In this document: positions 1-5,415 of the stretch, piece after piece
Numbering within the stretch: position 1 is the stretch's first letter
Layout of the letters: each line of letters starts with the position of its first letter
Source: an uncultured Opitutaceae bacterium
Lineage (GTDB): Bacteria > Verrucomicrobiota > Verrucomicrobiia > Opitutales > Opitutaceae
Direction: 5' to 3'
Assembly (NCBI GenBank): GCA_937902865.1
Contig: CALFNJ010000177.1
Span: 1-8,039 of the forward strand
Length of the DNA stretch: 8,039 nt
Made by a program: the position numbers and the translations under genes
Notes under the pieces: generated by a model
What the model was told of the DNA's origin: nothing
The model's input: only the letters and a program-made list of their open reading frames with translations
Database searches by the model: none

Positions 1-469
1 GTTTCCGCCATTCGAAGTAACCGCCCGCGGAGACGCTGAAATCGGAGGCATTCGGCGGCCGGAGCTCGCGGATGATCACCAGCCGGTCGGCCTCCGGATA
101 GGCGAACGGACGCAGCAGCATGCTGTCCGCGGCGGCAAAGATCACGGTGCACGCGCCAATCCCCACCCCGAGCGTCAGCACCACCGCGGCGGTGAAACCG
201 GGATTCTTCCGCAGCTGCCGCCAGCCGTAGCGCAGGTCCTGGGCGATGTCCTCGACCCAGCGGAACCGGCGTTGATCGCGCGCCGCCTCCTTGATGCCGT
301 CGAGATGCCCGAACTGCCGCCGTGCCGCGCCCTGCGCCTCGGCGGGCGTCATGCCGGCCGCGAGATTGGCCTGCACCTGCAGGTCGACGTGCGCCTGCAT
401 CTCCTCCGCCATCTCGCGGTCGAGATCGGATCGGCGGAAAAGCGCGCGGAATTTCTGGAACAGCCTCAT
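1..469 (-). CDS. ADOP-type ABC transporter permease (MacB/FtsX-like), N-terminal part, runs off the window
   Basis: The first 156 codons of a permease read from the ATG at 469 down to the window edge; the gene continues outside. Residues 1-70 are a charged helical cytoplasmic segment (MRLFQKFRALFRRSDLDREM, then a TPAEAQ..ARRQFG stretch). Next comes the motif DLRYGWRQLRKNPGFT at about 78-93, then one membrane helix at about 91-114, and then LLRPFAYPEADRLV, where the periplasmic MacB core begins. This order is the signature of acidobacterial duplicated orphan permeases (ADOP), usually about 800 aa with two FtsX domains and no ATPase partner next door. It lies 36 bp downstream of a padR gene on the same strand, the usual pairing, so the two are probably co-transcribed and PadR-controlled. 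The substrate is unknown; export of a toxic compound or an envelope role are both possible. No Shine-Dalgarno is seen before the ATG. The family call is firm; the full length cannot be judged here. Confidence 0.88.
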   Translation of the reverse strand, partial: MRLFQKFRALFRRSDLDREMAEEMQAHVDLQVQANLAAGMTPAEAQGAARRQFGHLDGIKEAARDQRRFRWVEDIAQDLRYGWRQLRKNPGFTAAVVLTLGVGIGACTVIFAAADSMLLRPFAYPEADRLVIIRELRPPNASDFSVSAGGYFEWRK

Positions 470-505
470 CGTGGGGTGACCGGCGGGACGAGGAAAACGA
501 AACGC

Positions 506-838
506 TCAGACGGTTTTCAGGATCAGGTTGATCGCAGCGGAGACGCGGGCCCAATTCTCGGTCTCGGCGTTGAGCTGCTTCCGGCCGGCGGCGGTGAGCT
601 CGTAGAAGCGCGCCTTGCGGTTGTTCTCCGAGACGCCCCACTCCGCCTTGATCCAGCCCTGGTCCTCGAGCCGGTAGAGCGCGGGATAGAGCGAGCCCTG
701 CTCCACCTGCAGGACCTCGTCGGACATCTGGCGAATGCGCACCGAAATGCCGAAGCCGTGCATCGGCTCGAGCTGGAGCGCCTTCAGGATGAGCATGTCC
801 AGGGTGCCCTGGAGCAGATCGGGTTTTTCTTTGGCCAT
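506..838 (-). CDS. PadR family winged-helix transcriptional regulator
   Basis: A 110-aa protein of the short PadR class (PadR-s2-like). The winged-helix domain spans about residues 8-80: GTLDMLILKAL (helix 1), MHGFGISVRIRQMS (helix 2), then the recognition-helix segment VEQGSLYPALYRLEDQGWI and the wing EWGVSENNRKARFYELT. The short C-terminal helix (residues 85-107, ETENWARVSAAI) is the dimerisation helix. PadR proteins are usually ligand-released repressors of nearby transport genes. Here the target is most likely its own promoter plus the permease gene that follows 36 bp downstream. The start at 838 is supported by the only strong Shine-Dalgarno in the window: AGGAGGAGG at 847-855 on the minus strand, 8 bases before the ATG. 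A large inverted repeat sits just upstream at 858-900. The inducing ligand cannot be read from the sequence. Confidence 0.93.
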   Translation of the reverse strand: MAKEKPDLLQGTLDMLILKALQLEPMHGFGISVRIRQMSDEVLQVEQGSLYPALYRLEDQGWIKAEWGVSENNRKARFYELTAAGRKQLNAETENWARVSAAINLILKTV

Positions 839-846
839 AAAAATTT

Positions 847-855
847 CCTCCTCCT
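847..855 (-). promoter_or_regulatory. Strong ribosome binding site of padR
   Basis: On the minus strand the sequence AGGAGGAGG lies 8 bases before the padR ATG. It fixes the start codon. It stands out because none of the other genes with a visible start has a comparable site. Confidence 0.8.
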
Positions 856-857
856 AG

Positions 858-900
858 ATGTTCTACAGGAAGGAGGAAAATGGCCTCTCCTGTAGAACGT
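858..900 (-). promoter_or_regulatory. Inverted repeat, probable PadR operator overlapping the padR promoter
   Basis: The arms are 858-870 (ATGTTCTACAGGA) and 888-900 (TCCTGTAGAACGT). They pair at 12 of 13 positions, the odd one being a T/G, around a 17-base spacer. The 10-base core TTCTACAGGA/TCCTGTAGAA is perfect. A minus-strand -35 candidate TTGACG (903-898) overlaps the distal arm. At 17 bp the matching -10 would be TTTTCC (880-875), which is poor, so the exact promoter is uncertain. PadR dimers bind dyad sites close to their own promoters, and this dyad ends 3 bases upstream of the padR ribosome binding site. Autorepression of padR and the permease is the natural reading; it is inferred from position. 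Confidence 0.65.
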
Positions 901-977
901 CAAGGGGAAAGACCAAGATGGTTATCTGGAACTCAGGAGATCAGGAAACGGAGGGTGCAAACTTCCGATCCGGTCGC

Positions 978-1065
978 GGTTCGAGGTAGGGGCGTCCCTT
1001 GGGACGCCCGTTCGCTCGGCCAACCGGGAACCCGGGCGTCCCAAGGGACGCCCCTACCTCGAACC
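978..1065. repeat. Paired REP-like palindromes in inverted orientation (BIME-like)
   Basis: Arms 978-1010 and 1033-1065 are perfect reverse complements over 33 bases, with a 22-base spacer. Each arm also contains its own hairpin: GGGCGTCCC, two bases (TT), GGGACGCCC at 990-1009 in the left arm, mirrored in the right. A short palindrome carrying a GGTAGG-like tag and present twice head to head is the layout of REP doublets moved by RAYT (TnpA-REP) transposases. No such transposase is in the window, so the RAYT link is inferred. Confidence 0.75.
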
Positions 1066-1100
1066 ACAGACCTCCGCGTTTCCGCGCCTCCGCGCGAGAC
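1065..1100. repeat. CTCCGCG short-period repeat
   Basis: The hexamer TCCGCG occurs three times at 8-base spacing (starting near 1073, 1081 and 1089), flanked by CACAGA on the left and GCGAGAC on the right. It is a diverged relative of the TCCTCTGCG-type stretch at 2025-2059. It is non-coding and lies inside the outer inverted repeat. Confidence 0.5.
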
Positions 1101-1222
1101 TCTGAGCGGGTCGTCTCCGTTTCCTGATTTCCTGAGTTCCAGATGAAAATTTTTTGCCGAGGAACCAATCGCATCGCCCGGCCTCTGTGACAGAAACCGC
1201 CGCAGCTTTTTCGTTGGGGAGG

Positions 1223-1251
1223 TTGACGCCCGGCGCGAGGGCACGCATCGT
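1223..1251 (+). promoter_or_regulatory. Candidate sodA promoter
   Basis: TTGACG at 1223-1228 followed after 17 bases by CATCGT at 1246-1251, about 40 bases before the sodA ATG. The -35 is good and the -10 matches only 3 of 6. A 6-bp stem (GTTGAA 1250-1255, TTCAAC 1266-1271) lies in the presumed leader. It is only a candidate, since promoter consensus in this group is poorly known to me. Confidence 0.3.
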
Positions 1252-1291
1252 TGAACCTCTTTTCCTTCAACCCATAACCACACATACGACC

Positions 1292-1924
1292 ATGGCCTAC
1301 GAACTCCCGAAACTGCCCTACGCCCCGAACGCGCTGGAGCCGCACATCGACGCCAAGACGATGGAGATCCATCACGGCAAGCATCACCAGGCGTACATCA
1401 ACAACGCCAACACCCTCCTGAAGGATCACCCGGCCCTCGCCGCGCTCGACGTCAACGCGCTGATCGCCGACCTCGGCAAGGCGCCCGAGGCCATCCGCGG
1501 CGGACTGCGCAACAACGCCGGCGGCCACAGCAATCACTCGTTCTTCTGGACGATCATCGGACCCGGCAAGGGCGGCGCGCCGAAGGGCAAGCTGGCGCAG
1601 GCGATCACCGCCACCTTCGGCGATTACGACAAGTTCAAGGCCGCCTTCGCCACCGCCGCGGCGTCCCGCTTCGGCTCCGGCTGGGCCTGGCTCTACGTCG
1701 GCGCGGACGGCAAGCTCGCCGTCGGTTCGACCGCCAACCAGGACAGCCCGCTGATGGGCAAGGCCGTCGCCGGCATCGAAGGCAAGCCGATCATCGGCCT
1801 CGATGTCTGGGAGCACGCCTACTACCTCAATTACCAGAACCGCCGCCCGGACTACATCACCGCGTTCTGGAACGTGGTGAACTGGGACAAGGCCGAGGAG
1901 AACTTCAACGCCGCGTCGAAGTAA
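1292..1924 (+). CDS. sodA: Superoxide dismutase, Mn-type
   Basis: A 210-aa enzyme that converts superoxide to hydrogen peroxide and oxygen in the cytoplasm. The start is the ATG at 1292 (MAYELPKLPYAPNALEPH), where the family begins. The open frame runs 46 codons further upstream but that part is leader and repeat-derived sequence. The metal ligands are H27 (EIHHGKHH), H82 (GGHSNHSFFW), D171 and H175 (DVWEHAYY). Residues G77/G78 before HSNH and Q150 in STANQDSPLMG are the Mn-SOD second-sphere pattern; Fe-SOD would have AAQVWNH instead. The C-terminal QNRRPDYITAFWNVVNW is also standard, and the whole protein reads close to E. coli SodA. Length is normal for the family and no key residue is missing. 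It is a single-gene unit with its own terminator. There is no Shine-Dalgarno before the ATG. Metal use by sequence is Mn, though cambialistic activity cannot be excluded. Confidence 0.96.
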   Translation: MAYELPKLPYAPNALEPHIDAKTMEIHHGKHHQAYINNANTLLKDHPALAALDVNALIADLGKAPEAIRGGLRNNAGGHSNHSFFWTIIGPGKGGAPKGKLAQAITATFGDYDKFKAAFATAAASRFGSGWAWLYVGADGKLAVGSTANQDSPLMGKAVAGIEGKPIIGLDVWEHAYYLNYQNRRPDYITAFWNVVNWDKAEENFNAASK

Positions 1925-1961
1925 GCATCCTTTCACTCGCGAGAACCTTTCTCGCTGTACG

Positions 1962-1990
1962 AAAAGCCGCGCTGAAGAGCGCGGCTTTTT
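1962..1990 (+). terminator. Rho-independent terminator after sodA, possibly bidirectional
   Basis: The stem AAAAGCCGCGCT (1962-1973) pairs perfectly with AGCGCGGCTTTT (1978-1989) around a GAAG loop, with a T run after it. It lies 37 bases after the sodA stop. The A run on the left means it could also stop minus-strand transcripts coming from tolB. Confidence 0.9.
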
Positions 1991-2024
1991 CATTTTCGAA
2001 ATCAACCGACCCAACCCCTCATCC

Positions 2025-2129
2025 GATCTTTGTGTCCTCTGCGTCCTCTGTGTGAAACCGGCTCGAGATCGGATTCCGCCGCATACCGCTTTCCAATCCG
2101 GTCTCGCACCGAGACACCGAGGACGATCT
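2025..2129. repeat. Hairpin-forming short-period repeat block between convergent sodA and tolB
   Basis: The left part 2025-2059 repeats TCCTCTG(C/T)G with 9-base spacing. The right part 2100-2129 has ACCGAGAC/ACCGAGGA at 8-base spacing, which is roughly its reverse complement. Between them, CGAGATCGGATT (2064-2075) pairs with AATCCGGTCTCG (2095-2106), 11 Watson-Crick pairs plus one G-T, around a 19-base loop. Further out, GTCCTCTGTG (2043-2052) pairs with CACCGAGGAC (2115-2124) at 9 of 10. The block begins 8 bases beyond the tolB stop, so in tolB mRNA it would form a 3' hairpin. It has no T tract. It is not coding. Confidence 0.6.
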
Positions 2130-2137
2130 GGTCGGCC

Positions 2138-3325
2138 TTACGGCGTCCAGACGCTCGCCTGCAGCGCGCTCGAGCCGAAGCCCTGGCTCACGGACGTGCT
2201 GGCGCCGGTCTCGGTGTCGAGGATGCAGAGGTAGCTCGTGCGCTGGTCGCGCGCGGTGTAGATCAGATGACGGCCGTCCGGCAGCCAGCTCGGCTCGACC
2301 CCATCGAATGATGCATTCGAGACCTTGTCGCTCTTGCCGCTGGGGAGGTCCAGCACCGCGATCTGGTAGCGTCTGCCCTCGAGCATGGTGAACGCGATCT
2401 TGTTGGGATTGGCCCGGGACCAGTCGGGCTCCGCGCAATAGCCGCTGATGCCGTTGGTCACCCGCCGCATGTCGCCGCCGTTCACCGACATCACGAAAAG
2501 CTGCGGGCCGGGCTGCGAGGCAAACACGAGGCGCGAGCCATCCGGCGAAAAGCAGGGTGAGGATTTCACGGTGTCGGACTTGGTCAGGCGCATGGGATTC
2601 TGGCCCCGCGCGTCGCTCGTATAGATCTCCGAGTTGCCCGTGCCGCTGAGCACCATCGCGACCCGCTGGCCGTTCGGGCTGAAGCGGGCGCCCTGATTGG
2701 TGCCCTTGTAGCTGACGAAGGTGTCGCGGCGCGGCGGCGCGAGATTGATCAGGTAAATGTCGGGAAACCCGGACTTGTAGCTCGTGTAGACGATCTTGGA
2801 GCCGTCGGGCGACCAACGCGGCATGAGCGCCGGGGCGTTGTCATGGGTGATCTGCTGGATCTCGCCGCAAAAGAGATCGGACGTGTAAACCTCGGGCTTG
2901 CCGGTGCGCTCGCTGATGAACGCGAGGCGGGCGGTGAAAAATCCCTTCAGGCCGAGGCCGTTGGTTTTTTCCACGGCGACATCCGCGGCGCGGAGGAGCG
3001 CGTTGCGGGCGCTCGAGCCGCTCACGGTTTCAGAGACGACGGAGGTGTGCGTGGACACCTTCGTCACCTCGACACGCACCTGCTGGGCGCCGACCGCGGT
3101 GAACGTCATCTCATACGCATAGGGACCGGACGCCGGCAGGCGGTAGCGGCCGTGCGACTTGAAGGCGAGATGCGCCAGCGCATCGAGTTCGGGCGTGCTG
3201 CCCTTAACGCGCACCGGGATGGTCTTGCTGTCGGCGTTGACGTTGACCTGGCCGATGTTGACCTCGGCGAGCAGCGGAGAAACGAGGCAGCCAAGCAGCA
3301 GGAGCAGGCGCAGAAATTTTTGCAT
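2138..3325 (-). CDS. tolB: TolB-like periplasmic beta-propeller protein
   Basis: A 395-aa TolB homologue. I place the start at the ATG at 3325, not at the upstream in-frame ATG at 3400, because the protein then opens with a clean signal peptide, MQKFLRLLLLLGCLVSPLLA, cleaved near residue 20. The LLGC inside it looks slightly like a lipobox, but the hydrophobic part before the Cys is too short to be convincing. Residues 20-130 form the TolB N-terminal domain. Residues about 135-390 carry PD40 propeller blades with the pattern W/FSPDG..I.YTS: MPRWSPDGSKIVYTS (about 168), ARFSPNGQRVAMV (about 213), CFSPDGSRLVFAS (about 258), EPDWSRANPNKIAF (about 299), EPSWLPDGRHLIYTA (about 344). TolB works with Pal and TolA in outer-membrane constriction and integrity. 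No tolQ, tolR, tolA or pal is in view, so the pathway role is by homology only. It diverges from mrp across 113 bp. Confidence 0.88.
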   Translation of the reverse strand: MQKFLRLLLLLGCLVSPLLAEVNIGQVNVNADSKTIPVRVKGSTPELDALAHLAFKSHGRYRLPASGPYAYEMTFTAVGAQQVRVEVTKVSTHTSVVSETVSGSSARNALLRAADVAVEKTNGLGLKGFFTARLAFISERTGKPEVYTSDLFCGEIQQITHDNAPALMPRWSPDGSKIVYTSYKSGFPDIYLINLAPPRRDTFVSYKGTNQGARFSPNGQRVAMVLSGTGNSEIYTSDARGQNPMRLTKSDTVKSSPCFSPDGSRLVFASQPGPQLFVMSVNGGDMRRVTNGISGYCAEPDWSRANPNKIAFTMLEGRRYQIAVLDLPSGKSDKVSNASFDGVEPSWLPDGRHLIYTARDQRTSYLCILDTETGASTSVSQGFGSSALQASVWTP

Positions 3326-3438
3326 GAGCGGAAAGGGAATCCTGGATTGAATCAGAGCGAAAAAGAGTGCGGCCTTTCTATTTGCGCGCCGGTGCCGCAT
3401 AACAACTCTTATTTCCTGACAATTCGATTTTCTCTTCC
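3326..3438. promoter_or_regulatory. Divergent intergenic region between tolB and mrp
   Basis: These 113 bp must hold the promoters for both genes. The stretch 3398-3437 is clearly more AT-rich than its surroundings. I find no -35/-10 pair good enough to mark on either strand, and no Shine-Dalgarno in front of either start. Confidence 0.45.
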
Positions 3439-4539
3439 GTGACTTCCGACGCCATCAAGGAGCAGCTCAAACAGGTGAAATATCCCGGGTTCAGCCGGGA
3501 CATCGTTTCCTTCGGACTGGTCCGGTCCGCCGCCTTCGCCGACGGCACCGCCAAGGTCTCGCTCGCCCTCACCACAAGCGATCCGAAGATCCCGCTGCAT
3601 CTCAAGAACGAGGTCGACAAATGCCTGCGCGCGATGCCGGGCGTGAAGGCGAAGATCATCGACGTCGCCGTGTCGCCCGTGAAGACGCCAGCCGCCAGCG
3701 GTGGCGGCAATCTCGGCGGCAACCAGGGCGCGCCCAAAACAATCCGGCACGCCATCGCCGTCGCGTCGGGCAAGGGCGGCGTCGGCAAGAGCACGTTTTC
3801 CGTCAATCTCGCGTGCGCGCTCGCGCAGGTGCTGACGGAGCAGGGCCGGCCCGGCCGGGTCGGCCTCATGGATTGCGACATCTACGGCCCGAGCGTACCG
3901 CTGATGATCGGCCTGCACGGCAGCCGGCCCGAGACCACGGGCGAAGGCGCGGCGGCGTCGCTCGTCCCGATCGAGCGGCATGGCGTGAAGGTGATGAGCA
4001 TGGGTTTTCTCGTGGACGACAACACACCGGTCGTCTGGCGCGGGCCGATGGTGATGAAGACCGTGCAGCAGTTCGTGCAGAACGTGACCTGGGGCGAACT
4101 TGAGGTACTCATCGTCGACCTGCCGCCGGGCACGGGCGATGCGCAGCTCTCGCTGGTGCAAACCCTGCCGCTCGACGGTGCGGTCATCGTGACCACGCCG
4201 CAGCCCGCCGCGACGAATGTCGCGATCAAGGGCGCACTGATGTTCCAAAAAGTGAATGTCCCGCTGCTCGGCGTAGCGGAGAACATGAGCTATTTCATCG
4301 ATCCCGCCGGCCAGCGGCACGCGCTCTTCGGCGAAGGCGGCGGCACGGTGACCGCCGCGCGGCTCGGCACCGTCCTCCTCGGCCAGGTGCCGCTGCTCCC
4401 CGAAATTCGCGAGGGCGGCGACCGCGGCACGCCCATCACGGTGAGCGCGCCGCAGAGCGCGGCCGCCACGGTGTTTCGCAGCGTCGCGGAGGCGCTGCTC
4501 GCGCAAGTCGCAAAGCCCGCCGCTCCGTCAACGAGTTAG
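3439..4539 (+). CDS. mrp: Mrp/ApbC family P-loop ATPase, Fe-S cluster carrier, without the CxxC motif
   Basis: A 366-aa protein that should carry and hand over Fe-S clusters in the cytoplasm. It starts with GTG at 3439; the next in-frame Met is about residue 66, inside the first domain, so GTG is the only sensible start. Residues 4-78 are a MIP18 (DUF59) domain (VKYPGFSRDIVSFGLV). A Gly-rich linker follows (85-100). The ATPase domain has the deviant Walker A GKGGVGKST at 111-119, switch I MDCDIYGPS at 144-152 and VDLPPGTGD at 226-234. After ENMSYF (281-286), where most family members carry CPxCG, this one reads IDPAGQRHALFG. Both bridging cysteines are therefore missing. The only cysteines left are C62, C126 and C146. 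Similar Cys-less versions are, as I recall, known in cyanobacteria and plastid HCF101. ATPase function looks intact, while the mode of cluster binding must differ. The small gene at 4612 follows on the same strand after 72 bp. Confidence 0.93.
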   Translation: MTSDAIKEQLKQVKYPGFSRDIVSFGLVRSAAFADGTAKVSLALTTSDPKIPLHLKNEVDKCLRAMPGVKAKIIDVAVSPVKTPAASGGGNLGGNQGAPKTIRHAIAVASGKGGVGKSTFSVNLACALAQVLTEQGRPGRVGLMDCDIYGPSVPLMIGLHGSRPETTGEGAAASLVPIERHGVKVMSMGFLVDDNTPVVWRGPMVMKTVQQFVQNVTWGELEVLIVDLPPGTGDAQLSLVQTLPLDGAVIVTTPQPAATNVAIKGALMFQKVNVPLLGVAENMSYFIDPAGQRHALFGEGGGTVTAARLGTVLLGQVPLLPEIREGGDRGTPITVSAPQSAAATVFRSVAEALLAQVAKPAAPSTS

Positions 4540-4561
4540 TGTTTTCTCCCCATGGCTGGCA

Positions 4562-4567
4562 TTGACA
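4562..4567 (+). promoter_or_regulatory. Candidate -35 box upstream of the 94-aa gene
   Basis: A consensus TTGACA lies 44 bases before the ATG at 4612, in the mrp-to-4612 gap. No good -10 is seen at 16-18 bases (the best is TCATCT at 4586-4591). It hints that the small gene may have its own promoter instead of depending on mrp. Confidence 0.25.
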
Positions 4568-4611
4568 GACCGCGTCCCGTCACTCTCATCTAGCGCTTTG
4601 CTGATCGCTGC

Positions 4612-4896
4612 ATGACACCCACCGTCAAAGAACCCGAGGCTTCACGGGATTTCGTGAAGCAGTCCAGCCTCTACCAAGAGTTCCTGGCCGAGCGGGAAGA
4701 GATTCTGAAGCACAAGTGGATCGAGTCGGAGCGGCTGGGTTACGACATCGGTTTCGAGCGCGCGCTGCTCGACTGGATCCGCAAGCATCGCGAAAGCTGG
4801 CGGGCCGCCCGGCGGTCCCAGCTGCAGATGCAGCAGCAGGTCAGCCAGCAGCAGGGCCCGGCGCGCGGCACCACGCCCACGCCCATCACTCGCTGA
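4612..4896 (+). CDS. Small unrecognised protein with a conserved-looking helical motif
   Basis: I do not recognise a named family for this 94-aa protein. Residues 15-68 are strongly helical and charged, with EEILKHKWIESERLGYDIGF followed by ERALLDWIRKHRESWRAAR. The W-I-E-S-E...D-I-G core looks like a real domain and not a random frame. Residues 69-84 are Gln-rich (QLQMQQQVSQQQ), and the tail is Pro/Thr-rich and probably disordered. There is no signal peptide, membrane segment or Cys. It is on the same strand as mrp, 72 bp downstream. No Shine-Dalgarno precedes it, as with most genes here. Two short stems without a T tract follow it (4907-4925 and 4935-4950). It may be a nucleic-acid- or protein-binding adaptor, but nothing in the sequence proves it. 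Confidence is that the gene is real, not in any function. Confidence 0.7.
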   Translation: MTPTVKEPEASRDFVKQSSLYQEFLAEREEILKHKWIESERLGYDIGFERALLDWIRKHRESWRAARRSQLQMQQQVSQQQGPARGTTPTPITR

Positions 4897-5021
4897 GTGT
4901 GAGGAAAGCGGGTCTCCGACCTGCTCAGAATCGCGGCCCACTTTCGGGCCAGGGCATGTTACAGGCGCCTCCGCGACGGATACTCGCCGACAGCGCCGAC
5001 CAAACACCGGGTCGGGCTTTA

Positions 5022-5099
5022 ATTCAGAAGCCAGAAAACCAGGAATGGATCCGATCGATTCCCCTCGGCCGCTTTTTCCTGATTTCCTGAGTTCCAGAT
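5022..5099. repeat. Second copy of the padR-side dispersed repeat, with a decayed left arm
   Basis: Bases 5075-5099 are identical over 25 bases to 1120-1144, the right arm of the large element next to padR (core TTCCTGATTTCCTGAGTTCC). Bases 5022-5045 (ending CCAGAAAACCAGGAA) match the expected inverted left arm at about 17 of 24 positions. The 29 bases between are unrelated to the interior of the first copy, and there is no REP doublet. It lies between the small gene at 4612 and the rpmG terminator. Confidence 0.7.
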
Positions 5100-5108
5100 A
5101 AACAAAAT

Positions 5109-5134
5109 AAAAAAGCCGGGCGGAAAGCCCGGCT
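5109..5134 (-). terminator. Rho-independent terminator of rpmG
   Basis: Read on the minus strand, AGCCGGGC, loop TTTCC, GCCCGGCT is followed by a run of six T. The 8-bp GC-rich stem is perfect and begins 42 bases after the rpmG stop. Confidence 0.9.
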
Positions 5135-5176
5135 CGGAAAAGCGATCCGACGTGAGGTCGGAACCGTCGGCCGACC

Positions 5177-5341
5177 TTATTTGATCTCCTTGTGGAGGGT
5201 GTGGCGCTTGAGGAAGGGATTGTACTTCATCTTCTCGATGCGCTCGGTGACGGTCTTCTTGTTGCGCTTGGTGAGGTAGCGGGAGGTGGGTTTGCCTTCC
5301 TTCTTGGCCTCGGTGCATTCCAGGGTGACGACTTCTTGCAT
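5177..5341 (-). CDS. rpmG: Large ribosomal subunit protein bL33, Cys-poor form
   Basis: A 54-aa ribosomal protein of the 50S subunit. It begins MQEVVTLECTEAKKEGKPTS and continues RYLTKRNKKTVTERIEKMKY, then NPFLKRHTLHKEIK and stop, which is the complete bL33 fold and length. Zinc-binding bL33 carries two CxxC pairs, CTEC near the start and CPWC near the end. Here only C9 remains (CTEA, and NPFLKRH in place of the second pair), so it cannot bind zinc as a ribbon. This resembles the form seen in Bacteroidetes and Chlamydiae. The ATG at 5341 has no Shine-Dalgarno. It follows the diadenylate cyclase gene on the same strand after 74 bp, so it may have its own promoter or be read through. A strong terminator closes it. 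Confidence 0.95.
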   Translation of the reverse strand: MQEVVTLECTEAKKEGKPTSRYLTKRNKKTVTERIEKMKYNPFLKRHTLHKEIK

Positions 5342-5415
5342 GGTATTTAAATGATTGAAGGGTCAGAGGAAAGAGGCGTCCGGAGCCGGCGCAACCCCAA
5401 AGTTCCGAAGTCACC

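Larger units (their letters stand above)
924..1144. repeat. Outer inverted repeat of a nested intergenic repeat element
   Basis: The left arm (924-953) begins ATCTGGAACTCAGG and the right arm (1115-1144) ends with the reverse complement. They match at 29 of 30 positions (the exception is G939 against T1129, which would need A939 to pair). The 25 bases of the right arm at 1120-1144 recur exactly at 5075-5099, so this is a dispersed repeat, not a one-off hairpin. The arms enclose a second inverted repeat at 978-1065 and a CTCCGCG-rich stretch at 1065-1100. No reading frame inside looks like a gene. This element fills most of the gene-free stretch 839-1291, together with the padR promoter on its left and the sodA leader on its right. 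It is a non-autonomous element by appearance; no transposase is encoded. Confidence 0.8.

Noticed and set aside
924..1144. Insertion sequence or CRISPR array
   Set aside because: No transposase frame, and the symmetry is inverted instead of direct repeats with unique spacers; REP-like repeats explain it better.
880..1146. An 88-codon plus-strand frame preceded by AGGAGG at a good distance
   Set aside because: The apparent ribosome site lies within the padR operator dyad, and the frame consists almost wholly of the inverted repeats; the peptide has no gene-like features.
941..2014. A 357-codon open frame on the minus strand across sodA
   Set aside because: It is antisense to the clear sodA gene and runs through the terminator and the repeat element; high GC keeps the antisense frame open. 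The protein resembles no family.
3326..3400. A 25-residue N-terminal extension of TolB from the ATG at 3400
   Set aside because: It would bury the signal peptide behind a charged, non-conserved stretch and use up most of the divergent promoter region.
3409..4506. A 365-codon open frame on the minus strand
   Set aside because: Antisense to mrp, with composition typical of a shadow frame.
5019..5414. A 131-codon minus-strand frame over rpmG
   Set aside because: It overlaps rpmG in another frame, includes the rpmG terminator and the dispersed repeat, and has no recognisable product.
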